NCBI RefSeq assembly: GCF_024298925.1
Contig: NZ_CP101284.1
Span: 1-64,000 of the forward strand
Direction: 5' to 3'
Origin: Phenylobacterium sp. LH3H17
Lineage (GTDB): Bacteria > Pseudomonadota > Alphaproteobacteria > Caulobacterales > Caulobacteraceae
DNA length: 64,000 nucleotides
Both the position numbers and the translations under genes were made by a program. Positions 44,225 through 52,602 of the stretch are shown piece after piece; the stretch's first letter is position 1, and every line of letters begins with the position of its first letter. A model generated the notes under the pieces. That model had not been told where the DNA came from and searched no databases. It saw nothing but the letters and a program-made list of their open reading frames with translations.

Positions 44225-45430
44225 ATGGCGAAACTTGCACTCGCGGAAAGTGCGGTCTCTGGACCCGTCCTCCTCGACGCCATGACGGCGCTCAGCGACC
44301 GCGCCCATGACGTCATCACCCGCCTGCGGGCCACGGTGTTCGCGCCCGGCGAGGAGAAGATCGTCGATCTGCGCTTCACGATCACCAAGGCCGCCGAAAT
44401 GGTGGGCCGGACTTCTGAAGCGATCCGCCAGGCCGAGGCCGATGGCCGCCTCCCCGCCCCCAGGCTTAGCGCCTCGAAGCGGCGGGAAGGCTACAGCCTC
44501 GCCGAGATCAACCATATGCGCGATGTCTTCGGGACCCGGCCACGTCGTGGGCCCGAGGATCCGCCGATCGTCCTGGCGGTTCAGAACTTCAAGGGCGGCG
44601 TCGGCAAGAGCACCCTCACCTGCCATGTCGCGCAGTACCTCGCGCTCAAGGGCTACCGGGTCGCGGTGATCGATTGCGACAGCCAGGCGAGCACCACGAC
44701 CATCTTCGGGTTCAATCCCGACATCGACATCGATGACGAGGAGACCCTCCTCCCCTTCTTCCGTCACGGCGGAGAACCGGACCTCAAGTATGGCCTGCGG
44801 GCTACCGCTTGGCCGGGCATTGATCTGATCCCCGCGAACCTCGGGTTATACCAGGCGGAATATGAGGCGGCGGCACGGCTTCGCGGCAATCCGGACGCCC
44901 TGGACCGCCTGCGTCGCGGCGTCGAGGGTATGGCCGTCGACTATGACGTGGTCCTACTGGATCCGCCGCCGGCGCTAGGGATGCTGTCGCTGGCGGTACT
45001 GCGCGCCGCCAACGCCCTTTTGATCCCGACGCCGCCTTCGACCGTGGACTTTGCCTCGACCGCCCACTTCCTGCGGATGATCGTGGAGACCCTGGAGGTC
45101 ATGCAGAACCATCTGGGCGCGCGGGGCTATCATTTCCTCCGCGTGGTCGCGACTAAGGTCGATGAGGGCAAGAGCGCCCACACCCAGATCCGCGACATGA
45201 TGGAGGCGGTGTTTGGCGCCGACATGCTGTCGGCCTCGCTGCTCGACTCCGCCGAGATCGACAATGCCAATGTGCAGCTGCGCACCGTCTATGAGCTGAC
45301 GGGTCCGGCGACGAAGACCTATGAGCGCTGCCGAAACAACCTCGACCGCCTGAATGGCGAGATCGAGCTTCTGATCCGCAAGGCGTGGCCCAGCCATCGG
45401 CCGGACCTTCGCCGGCTGGGTTTAGGGTAG
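44225..45430 (+). CDS. parA: ParA partition ATPase
   Basis: 401 aa from ATG 44225, with AAAGGAGGA upstream. An N-terminal MerR-like HTH (FTITKAAEMVGRTSEAIRQA, EADGRLPAPRL) marks a type Ia ParA that autoregulates. Deviant Walker A FKGGVGKST (about residue 122), Walker A' VIDCDSQAST, Walker B VLLDPPPALG. It moves replicon copies along the nucleoid with ParB. Confidence 0.95.
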   Translation: MAKLALAESAVSGPVLLDAMTALSDRAHDVITRLRATVFAPGEEKIVDLRFTITKAAEMVGRTSEAIRQAEADGRLPAPRLSASKRREGYSLAEINHMRDVFGTRPRRGPEDPPIVLAVQNFKGGVGKSTLTCHVAQYLALKGYRVAVIDCDSQASTTTIFGFNPDIDIDDEETLLPFFRHGGEPDLKYGLRATAWPGIDLIPANLGLYQAEYEAAARLRGNPDALDRLRRGVEGMAVDYDVVLLDPPPALGMLSLAVLRAANALLIPTPPSTVDFASTAHFLRMIVETLEVMQNHLGARGYHFLRVVATKVDEGKSAHTQIRDMMEAVFGADMLSASLLDSAEIDNANVQLRTVYELTGPATKTYERCRNNLDRLNGEIELLIRKAWPSHRPDLRRLGLG

Positions 45431-45442
45431 GGGAGGGCGGTC

Positions 45443-46474
45443 ATGGCATCCACCACAGGCAAGAACCGCTCGATCCTCGCGGGCCTGGTAGCCCCAGCGG
45501 TCACTGAAACCCCGACGTCGGAGCGGGGTGCGCCCGCAACCGAGCGCTTGAGCACGCGGCTGACCGGGCTTGCCCGCGTCACGGCCGGCGACATCAAGGA
45601 AAAGACGCTCAAGCTGGTCGATCCGGCCCGATGCCGGATGTGGGAGCGGCACAATCGCCGCTACGACCTCCTCAACGAAAGCGTCTGTGGCGATCTTCTT
45701 GAAAGCCTTCGCTCCCAGGGGGAGCAGGAGTTTCCCGCGATCGTGCGGCGGGTCGAGGGTGACCCGGACTACGATTTCGAGGTCATTTGCGGTGCACGCC
45801 GTCACTGGGCCGTTAGCTACCTCAAGAATGTCGAGCATCGCGATATCCGCTACCTCGTCGAGGAGCGCGAACTTACCGATGAGCAGGCCTTCCGTCTGGC
45901 CGACGTTGAGAACCGGTCACGCAAGGACATCAGCGACTACGAGCGGGCCCTGGATTACCGCCACGCCGTTGAAACCTTCTATGGCGGCACGGCGCAGCGG
46001 ATGGCTGAGCGGCTGGAAGTGCCAAAAGCCTGGCTGTCCCGCTTTCTCGACCTCGCCAAGCTGCCGACCGATGTCGTCGAGGCCTTCGGCGATGTGCGAC
46101 AGCTGCGCGAGAACCATGCCCGCGAGATCAAACCCCTCCTGGCTGACGGCGCGTCGCGGCCTCGGGTGATGGCCGAGGCCAAGCGCCTGGCGGTTCAGCA
46201 AGCGGAAATGATCGCCAAGGGTCACGGGCCTTTAGACGCCCCGAAGGTCCTGGCGCTCCTGAAGCGGGCCGCGGCCGGTGACGCGAAACCTGTGGCCAAG
46301 GCGGGCAAGCCGGTCACGGCCGTGATCAATGCAGCGGGCGCGACCCTCTTCACCCTGGCGCGCAAGGGGTCGAAGAAGGTGGTCCTGGAACTGGCGCTCG
46401 ATGCCGACGCCAGCAACGCGGATTTCGCCGAGGCTTTCCAGCGCGAGCTGCTCCGGATGCGCCCCAAGGGCTGA
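45443..46474 (+). CDS. parB: ParB partition protein
   Basis: 343 aa, 12 bases after parA. ParB N-domain with FEVICGARRHWAVSYLKN (CTP-binding GxRR box) and LVEERELTDEQAFRLADVEN RSRKDISDYERA; HTH (AERLEVPKAWLSRFLDLAKL). The last base triplet lies in a parS-like palindrome, so ParB loading next to its own gene is expected. Confidence 0.95.
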   Translation: MASTTGKNRSILAGLVAPAVTETPTSERGAPATERLSTRLTGLARVTAGDIKEKTLKLVDPARCRMWERHNRRYDLLNESVCGDLLESLRSQGEQEFPAIVRRVEGDPDYDFEVICGARRHWAVSYLKNVEHRDIRYLVEERELTDEQAFRLADVENRSRKDISDYERALDYRHAVETFYGGTAQRMAERLEVPKAWLSRFLDLAKLPTDVVEAFGDVRQLRENHAREIKPLLADGASRPRVMAEAKRLAVQQAEMIAKGHGPLDAPKVLALLKRAAAGDAKPVAKAGKPVTAVINAAGATLFTLARKGSKKVVLELALDADASNADFAEAFQRELLRMRPKG

Positions 46475-46494
46475 AGTTGCCAATTGGCAACTTC
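46473..46494. promoter_or_regulatory. parS-like palindrome 2
   Basis: A perfect 22-bp palindrome with core GTTGCCAATTGGCAAC that overlaps the parB stop codon. Confidence 0.78.
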
Positions 46495-46542
46495 CGGATT
46501 CCGGCCCCTAAGCGGGCGCCTCGTCCCCCTCCAATGTCGCCG

Positions 46543-46560
46543 AGTTGCCAATTGGCAACT
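46543..46560. promoter_or_regulatory. parS-like palindrome 3
   Basis: AGTTGCCAATTGGCAACT, an 18-bp palindrome 48 bases after copy 2. Confidence 0.75.
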
Positions 46561-46570
46561 TCTGCAAATC

Positions 46571-46588
46571 GTCGGGGTATCAGTGACC
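46571..46588 (+). repeat. Detached fifth iteron
   Basis: GTCGGGGTATCAGTGACC differs from iteron 4 (CTCGGGGTATTGGTGACC) at three positions. It lies ten bases after the third parS-like site and 2.6 kb from the main array. Confidence 0.65.
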
Positions 46589-46709
46589 GGCCGGGGCCGC
46601 CCGAGAGGGCGCCCGAAGCCCACAAACACCGGGCATAAGCCACATCTTGGCCTGAAGCGCTGACGAGCCTGTGGCTCGGTTGCGAGCGCGAAGGCAAGGC
46701 CAAGTCAGC

Positions 46710-47261
46710 ATGAGAAAATCGTCCGTCCGCCCGGCGAGGGGGCTGACCCCCGCCTTGGCGGCGTGGGCGATTCTTCCTGTCGCCGCCGCGGCGGTCCTCG
46801 GCGCCAGCCTGCCGCAGCCGGCGCTCCTCTGGAACCGCAGTCCAAGCGAGCCTTTGGGGCTCTATGTCCGCACCCTGGGGCATCCCGTCCGTGGCGCGAT
46901 CATCGCTTTTCAAGCGCCCGGGCCGGCCTTTCCCTATGCCGATGGGCAGATGGATTACCTGCGCCGGATTCCAATCCTGAAGGCGATTGCCGCCGGGGAG
47001 GGCGATCACGTCTGCACCGATGGCGGCACGCTGACGATCAACGGGATCCGTCGCGCGCCGGTGCTCACCCATGACAGCCGGGGTGTGGGCTTGCCGCGTT
47101 GGGCCGGTTGCCGCGCGCTGGCGCGCGGCGAGTTCTTCGTGTTCTCCGATCGCATCCCGAACAGCTTCGACAGCCGCTATTTCGGGCCGGTGACGACGCG
47201 CGAGATCCTCGGCGTCTTCCGGCCGCTGAGCCCCTCAATTCATACCCCTGGAGATCGATGA
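46710..47261 (+). CDS. traF: TraF-type signal peptidase (S26)
   Basis: 183 aa from ATG 46710. It has a TM anchor (LAAWAILPVAAAAVLGASL), then WNRSPSEPLGLYVRT with the catalytic Ser and ILKAIAAGEGDHVC with the catalytic Lys, as in conjugal TraF peptidases. C-terminal FFVFSDRIPNSFDSRYFGPV is the usual S26 finish. TraF processes and helps cyclise the TrbC pilin. It overlaps the next gene by four bases (ATGA). Confidence 0.92.
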   Translation: MRKSSVRPARGLTPALAAWAILPVAAAAVLGASLPQPALLWNRSPSEPLGLYVRTLGHPVRGAIIAFQAPGPAFPYADGQMDYLRRIPILKAIAAGEGDHVCTDGGTLTINGIRRAPVLTHDSRGVGLPRWAGCRALARGEFFVFSDRIPNSFDSRYFGPVTTREILGVFRPLSPSIHTPGDR

Positions 47262-48109
47262 TGGATCCTGCGGCCCTTGCTGCTCTTTGCGCCCTCCTGG
47301 CCCGGGGCGAGACGGCTCAGCCCGTCCCAACCGGCGTGAACTGCCCAGGGGTGTATGCCCCCGCCACGCCGTTCGCGGGAGCCACTCCGCCCGCCCGGTC
47401 CCTGGCCACGCTGGTCTCCTCGCCCGATGCGCGGGAGGCCATCGCGCGGGTCGCCTATGCCGAGGCCGCGAACCAGGGCGACAGTGGCCTGGCGGGCGTT
47501 GTCTACACGATCATCAATCGCCTCGCCGATGGCCGCTGGGGCGGGTCGGTCGAGGCGGTCGTCAATGCCCGGCGCCAGTTCGAGCCGGTGATGCGCGCGG
47601 GGGGCAGCTGGCGCAGCCTGCCCGCGGTCTCTGAGGCCAGGCAGGCGCGGATCGACACCATCATCAATCTGGCCCTGGAGGGCCGGCTACCCGATCCCAC
47701 CAATGGCGCCAGGTTCTTCCAGAACCCGCAGATCGTGGCCGGCCGGGCGGCCCGCGGCGAGGTCTCGGCAGGGCTGGTGAACTTCGGGGGCGCCCCGCCT
47801 TCGGCGGTGATCGGCGCGCATAGCTTCTACGTGGAAGCGGGCAGGGGAGGGGGCTCGACGCCGGGCGCCGGACGGTCGGCCGCAGCGCCTCGCGGCCGTG
47901 CGGTATCCGACCCTTGGCAATCCGCCGGGGGCGCGATCTTCGCGGGTGAGAACCGGGCCCTCGTGGCTCCTGTCGCCGCCGCCGTGGCGGCGTCTACGGA
48001 GACCTTGGACGGGGCGGGCGAGGGCGGTGATCGCCGGCCTCAACCGGCCGATAGCGCGCGAGCGATCTTCGTTCGCCAGGACGGGACAGTGACCGCGTGG
48101 CGGCAGTGA
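47258..48109 (+). CDS. Cell-wall hydrolase (SleB-like)
   Basis: 283 aa. Residues about 55-190 form a hydrolase domain: REAIARVAYAEAANQGDSGL with the catalytic Glu, VVYTIINRLADGRWGGSVEA, RRQFEPVMR and GARFFQNP. The C-terminal 90 residues are low-complexity. There is no clear signal peptide; export may use the T4SS. Such enzymes open peptidoglycan for the transfer channel. The stop abuts the stop of the convergent gene with no gap. Confidence 0.85.
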   Translation: MMDPAALAALCALLARGETAQPVPTGVNCPGVYAPATPFAGATPPARSLATLVSSPDAREAIARVAYAEAANQGDSGLAGVVYTIINRLADGRWGGSVEAVVNARRQFEPVMRAGGSWRSLPAVSEARQARIDTIINLALEGRLPDPTNGARFFQNPQIVAGRAARGEVSAGLVNFGGAPPSAVIGAHSFYVEAGRGGGSTPGAGRSAAAPRGRAVSDPWQSAGGAIFAGENRALVAPVAAAVAASTETLDGAGEGGDRRPQPADSARAIFVRQDGTVTAWRQ

Positions 48110-48793
48110 TCACGCTGCCTGCCAGGAGCCATCGAGGTCGGCATAGTCCGCATCGACGTCGCTGGGCAGGAAGCTCGTGACTGGCTCGTCGGCCATCGCC
48201 GACTGCGCCATCAGATCGAAGTCTGGAAGGGCCTCGGCTTCGGCCTGGAGGGCGCTCTCGGGGCTTTCTTCAACGTCGCCTCCGGGGCGCAACGAGAGCG
48301 GCACATTGCCCAGCAGCTCGCGCACGGTGAGGCGGTCGCGGATGCCCTCGACACGGCGGTCGATGATGTCGACCAGGCGTGCGAGGAGCTCGGCGTCACC
48401 GGCCAGGAGATCGTCACCGGCCTCGGCCAATAGCGCGCCGCCGATGATGATCTTGGCGCGGGTTTCCCGCTTGCGCTGGTTGATCGACCACAGGGCTTCG
48501 AGCCGTTCGACGCGGGCCTTGAGCACCAGGAAACGCTGCTCGTCGTCCGCGATATCTTCGAGCGGCGTGGCGTGGCGGCGGCGATGCACGCCGTCATGGC
48601 CGGCATCGCGAAGCGCGCTTTCCAGCTCGTCCAATCGGAGCTTCAGCGCGTCTTCTTCTGAGACCCGCCGACCCTGCTCGCGGTCCTCGGTCCGGGCGAT
48701 CCAAAGCTCGCGCCGTTGCTCCTTCTGCGCCTCGGTTCGCGGACGATATTTCGACGGGCGAGTGTTTCTTCGACGCTTATCGACCGTGGTCAT
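48110..48793 (-). CDS. Accessory mobilisation protein (TraD/TraC-like)
   Basis: 227 aa from ATG 48793. Very basic N-terminus (DKRRRNTRPSKYRPRTEAQK), a long coiled coil (about residues 45-125), then RKRETRAKIIIGGALLAEAG, which matches the core of the small Ti-type TraD/TraC oriT-accessory proteins; the acidic tail is unusual. It is divergent from the relaxase with the candidate oriT between them, the normal arrangement for relaxosome genes. Confidence 0.7.
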   Translation of the reverse strand: MTTVDKRRRNTRPSKYRPRTEAQKEQRRELWIARTEDREQGRRVSEEDALKLRLDELESALRDAGHDGVHRRRHATPLEDIADDEQRFLVLKARVERLEALWSINQRKRETRAKIIIGGALLAEAGDDLLAGDAELLARLVDIIDRRVEGIRDRLTVRELLGNVPLSLRPGGDVEESPESALQAEAEALPDFDLMAQSAMADEPVTSFLPSDVDADYADLDGSWQAA

Positions 48794-48902
48794 GGCGCAC
48801 ACCGTAGTTGTCGTAAAAGCCCCCAACGGCCTAAACCTATCAATAATGCCCGTTATGGTCTATCCATGGCAGAACAGTAATTACGGACAATGGCGCATAT
48901 AC

Positions 48903-49007
48903 GGGTTGGTTGGGCTACGCCCACCAACCCTGCGGCCAGGCTCCGCCCGGCACCCTCAAGCCCCCCGACGGCCTTCACGGCCTTGGAGCCTTGAGCCAAG
49001 GGCGCAG
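48903..49007 (+). other. Candidate oriT with MOBQ nic site
   Basis: Between the divergent accessory and relaxase genes. An imperfect inverted repeat, GGGTTGGTTGGGC-TAC-GCCCACCAACCC with one bulged base (48903-48930), is followed at 48996-49007 by CCAAGGGCGCAG. This closely resembles the nic region of Ti/RSF1010-type origins (AGGGCGCA core, recalled). Several smaller stems lie between. Confidence 0.7.
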
Positions 49008-49052
49008 CCCTTAGCGATCCAGCCGGCAGAGCCGGCCAAGGGGAGGGAAGAG

Positions 49053-50549
49053 ATGGCGTCGTTCCTTTGCCAGGTGCAGACAATCCAGCGTTCGTCGGGC
49101 CGCTCGGTTGTGGCCGCCGCGGCTTACCGGTCAGGCGACCGGCTGGTGGATGAGCGCCTGGCGATGGAGTTCGACTTCGCCGCCAAGGATGGCATCGAGC
49201 ACGCGGAAATCCTGGCGCCGACCGGTGCGCCCACAGCCTTCCGGGACCGCGAGGTGTTGTGGAATGCGGCCGAGGCGCAGGAGTCGCGGAAGGACGCTGT
49301 GCCGGCCCGCGAGCTGCTCCTGGCCCTGCCGCACGAACTCAACTTCGAGCAGCGTCGCGACCTCGTCCGGGCCTTCGTTTCAGAGCATCTGGTGGGGCAG
49401 GGGATGATCGCCGATGTGGCGATGCATCGGCCTGGCAAAGAGGGCGATCAGCGCAATTTCCACGCCCATGTGCTGGTCACGACGCGCTCTGTCGGACCCG
49501 CGGGATTCGGGCGAAAGCCGCCGGAATGGTGGAGCCCGCAGGCGGTGCGTAGGTGGCGCGCGGCGTGGGCCGAAACGCAGAACCAGCACCTGCGCCGACA
49601 CCTTGGCCCAGACGCCCCGCAGGTCTCGCATCTGTCCCTCGCCGAGCGGGGCCTGGATCGCGAGCCTGGTGTCCACCTTGGACCCACGGCTTCGGCCTTG
49701 GAGCGCAAGAACATCGCCTCTGAACGGGGCGAGCAGAACCGCGACACGGCCGCGCATAACCGCAAGCGGGCAGAGCTTCGGCGGGACTTTCAGGAGACCG
49801 CCGATCGGCTTGTTGAAGCCGTGCCCCTGATCTCGGTGCCGGTCGCCAAACTGGTCAAGGAGGCCGAGCAGATGCGGGTGCGCATGGTCGCCGAGCGCGA
49901 TGGCTGGGCGGCTGAGCGGGCGGGCTTGGGCGGGCCGAAGATCGAGACCGCCGGCCAGATCGAACGGGCGATGACGGCGGAGGCGGCGCGTGAGCGCGCG
50001 CTCGCCAAGGCACGGCTCGCCCGTGTTGAAGGGCGCGTCGCCGGGGTGCGGTCCAAGCGGCTGAACCTGGTCCAATGGGTGCGCAATCCGGCCCGGATGA
50101 TCTGGGCGAAGCACGCCGAACTGAACGCCATTGCACGGGCGCGCTCGGCGCTCCGGCGGGCTGACCTCCAGCTTGAGGTTCGTGCGTCCTGGGCACGTTC
50201 GCCGCAGGGCCAGGCCTATGTGGCAGCGCGCCGGGAACCGCAGCTCGAGACCGCCGCCGATGTCGCTCGTCGCAAGCGGACCCTGGAGCGGAAAGTCAAA
50301 CGCGCGGACAAGCGGATCGCGGGCGCCACGCGGACCTTCAACGACCTGCGGGTCGCCCAGGCGCTGGGGCAGGGCGAGCTTCGTGTGCCGGCCAAGGTCC
50401 CCGACGAAACCCGTTTCATCCGCGACATCGGCGGGCCTGCGCGGGAGGCGGTGATGCGCTTCCCAGCGCCGGCGCGCCAACAGGCCGTCGAACGGCTCAA
50501 CCGAGGACTGGGGCGCGTCATCGGACGTGGCTTCATTCCGGGCTCTTAG
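49053..50549 (+). CDS. MobA/MobL-type relaxase (MOBQ)
   Basis: 498 aa from ATG 49053 with GGGAGG upstream; the open frame before it is non-coding. The N-terminal 230 residues are the relaxase: SVVAAAAYRSGDRL places the nucleophile at Tyr25, and NFHAHVLVTTR carries the metal-binding histidines. The C-terminal half is long and charged (KAELRRDFQETADRLVEAVP; KRTLERKVKRADKRI), and there is no helicase or primase domain, unlike Ti TraA. It nicks oriT and leads the strand through the T4SS. Confidence 0.92.
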   Translation: MASFLCQVQTIQRSSGRSVVAAAAYRSGDRLVDERLAMEFDFAAKDGIEHAEILAPTGAPTAFRDREVLWNAAEAQESRKDAVPARELLLALPHELNFEQRRDLVRAFVSEHLVGQGMIADVAMHRPGKEGDQRNFHAHVLVTTRSVGPAGFGRKPPEWWSPQAVRRWRAAWAETQNQHLRRHLGPDAPQVSHLSLAERGLDREPGVHLGPTASALERKNIASERGEQNRDTAAHNRKRAELRRDFQETADRLVEAVPLISVPVAKLVKEAEQMRVRMVAERDGWAAERAGLGGPKIETAGQIERAMTAEAARERALAKARLARVEGRVAGVRSKRLNLVQWVRNPARMIWAKHAELNAIARARSALRRADLQLEVRASWARSPQGQAYVAARREPQLETAADVARRKRTLERKVKRADKRIAGATRTFNDLRVAQALGQGELRVPAKVPDETRFIRDIGGPAREAVMRFPAPARQQAVERLNRGLGRVIGRGFIPGS

Positions 50550-50564
50550 GGCAGGAGAGGGACG

Positions 50565-52559
50565 ATGAACGCCTCAACGCGCGCCTCGATCATCCTGCCG
50601 TTGGCGGCCCTGTCGATCCTTCTCGGCCTGACGCTGGCCACTCAGATGGTGGCGCAGACCTACGGTTATCCGCGCGAATTTGGGGCCGGCGCCTTCGACA
50701 TCGGGACGGTGCGGGTCTATGCGCCCTGGTCCTTCGTCGGCTGGTACATGCGCTTCCAACCGAGCTATCCGAAGCCGTTCGATCTGGCGGGCCTGGCTGC
50801 CTTGGCCGTCGCGATGACGCCGGTGATGTTGGCGGCGCTGCTGACCCGCCGATCGCAGCGCGAGCCCAAGGCTTTTGGCCGGGACGCCTGGGCCGACGTC
50901 GATGACGTGCGGCGCGCCAAACTCTTTGGCCCGGGCGGACAAACCAGCGGTCAGATCAGCGGCCGGGTGCTCGGCCGTTTCAACGGCCGATACCTGACCT
51001 ATGGCGGGATCGAGCACGCGATCATCGTGGGCGCCTCGCGGAGCGGGAAGGGGGCCGGGCATGTGGTCCCGACCCTGATCGCCTGGCCGCACAGCGCCTT
51101 CATCTATGATCGCAAGGGCGAGCTTTGGCACATCACCGCCGATCACCGGAAGACGTTCAGCCACGTCTTCTATTTCTCTCCGACCGACCCGAACACCGTT
51201 CGCTGGAATCCGCTCTTCGAGGTCCGCAAGGGGCCGATGGAGATCGCCGATATCCAGAATGTGGTCGGGATCCTGGTCGATCCGTTGGGCCGCAAGGCCG
51301 GCGATCTGAACTTCTGGGACCAGAGCGCGACGGACTTCTTCACCGCCATCATCCTGCACGTCCTCTACAGCGAGCCAGATGACCGTAAGAACCTGGCCCA
51401 GGTCCGGCGGCTGCTGATCAACATCGAACCGACCCTGCACGCGATGATGAACACTCAGCACCGCTGGCGGCCGGACTATCACGCGGCGGACGGGCTCGCG
51501 CGCGACGCCGAGGGTGCGCCGATCGCGGAGATCCACCCCGAGGTCCTGCTGGGGGCGACGGCGCTCTCGACCATGGACGAGCGGGTGAAATCGAATGTCC
51601 TGGCCACCTGCCGGGCGTCGCTGTCGCTGTGGGCGGATCCGTTGGTGGAGTACGCCACCAGCTGGTCGGACTTCTCCATCGGCGACCTGGTCTGTTCCGA
51701 GGCGCCGGTGTCCTTCTACATCATCACGCCGCAGGCCCATGCCGACCGCCTGGCGTTCCTGGTGCGGGTGTTCACGCGCCAGACCATCAACAGCCTGATG
51801 GAGCACGAGCATTTCGACAGCCGCCGCCGGCGCAAGTTGCACCGGCTCCTGCTGCTGCTCGACGAGTTCCCGAAGCTCGGCAGTCTTCCCTTCCTGGAAA
51901 ACGCGATGGGCGAGATGGCCGGCTATGGGATCACCGCCCACCTGATCTGCCAGAGCTTCAACGACGTGTTCTCCAAGTACGGGGACAAGACGCCGCTGTT
52001 CGACAACATGCACATCACGGCGTGCTTCGCGACCTCGGAGCCCACCAGCATCGACAAGGTGACGCGGCGGGCGGGCAAGGCCCTGGAGATGCGCGAGAGC
52101 TACAGCGATCCGCGCAGCCTTTTCGGGCGCGCGAACCGTTCGACCTCCCAGTCTGAGCAGCAGCGCTACATCCTCTCCGAGGAGGACGTGCGCGGCCTGG
52201 ACGACAGGAAGCAGTTCCTGTTCGTCAACAACACCAAGCCGATCCTGGCCGACAAGATTCGCTACTACGAGGAGCCGTTCTTCAAGGCGCGGACGGGGGA
52301 CTACTTCAACGGCGCGCCCGCGGCCTATGAGCAGCGCCCAGAGGCCGCCGACCTGCCTGGGCGGGCCTCGATCGACTGGAAGGGTGTGCGGGCCGTGGTG
52401 GCGGCTCCTGAGGGCTTTGCGGGTGTCTCGCCGCCCCGAGCGCGCTCGGGAGCCGGGAGCGGCCCTGCAGGCGCGCCTGAGGGGCATCTGACCGAGGACT
52501 ACCTGGCGCCGCAGCCGATCGCGGCCCTGCGGCCCGGCGATGACGACGGGAGCCTGTAG
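50565..52559 (+). CDS. traG: TraG/VirD4 coupling protein
   Basis: 664 aa. Two N-terminal TM helices (IILPLAALSILLGLTLATQ; LAGLAALAVAMTPVMLAALL), Walker A VGASRSGKGAG (about residue 155), and Walker B LLLLDEFPKLGSL. It also has the family blocks SAFIYDRKGELWHIT, NFWDQSATDFFTAIILHVLY and ITAHLICQSFNDV. It links the relaxosome to the channel. GGAGAGGGACG lies before the ATG, 15 bases after the relaxase stop. Confidence 0.95.
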   Translation: MNASTRASIILPLAALSILLGLTLATQMVAQTYGYPREFGAGAFDIGTVRVYAPWSFVGWYMRFQPSYPKPFDLAGLAALAVAMTPVMLAALLTRRSQREPKAFGRDAWADVDDVRRAKLFGPGGQTSGQISGRVLGRFNGRYLTYGGIEHAIIVGASRSGKGAGHVVPTLIAWPHSAFIYDRKGELWHITADHRKTFSHVFYFSPTDPNTVRWNPLFEVRKGPMEIADIQNVVGILVDPLGRKAGDLNFWDQSATDFFTAIILHVLYSEPDDRKNLAQVRRLLINIEPTLHAMMNTQHRWRPDYHAADGLARDAEGAPIAEIHPEVLLGATALSTMDERVKSNVLATCRASLSLWADPLVEYATSWSDFSIGDLVCSEAPVSFYIITPQAHADRLAFLVRVFTRQTINSLMEHEHFDSRRRRKLHRLLLLLDEFPKLGSLPFLENAMGEMAGYGITAHLICQSFNDVFSKYGDKTPLFDNMHITACFATSEPTSIDKVTRRAGKALEMRESYSDPRSLFGRANRSTSQSEQQRYILSEEDVRGLDDRKQFLFVNNTKPILADKIRYYEEPFFKARTGDYFNGAPAAYEQRPEAADLPGRASIDWKGVRAVVAAPEGFAGVSPPRARSGAGSGPAGAPEGHLTEDYLAPQPIAALRPGDDDGSL

Positions 52560-52602
52560 TGGACCCTTCGCCCCCATCCAACCCAAGTCTGTGGAGAGCG
52601 CC

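Noticed and set aside
48177..49052. Long plus-strand open frame upstream of the relaxase that would extend it by 292 residues
   Set aside because: It is antisense to the well-formed accessory gene (48110-48793) and then crosses the oriT hairpins; a good Shine-Dalgarno precedes ATG 49053 and relaxases of this type start with this motif.
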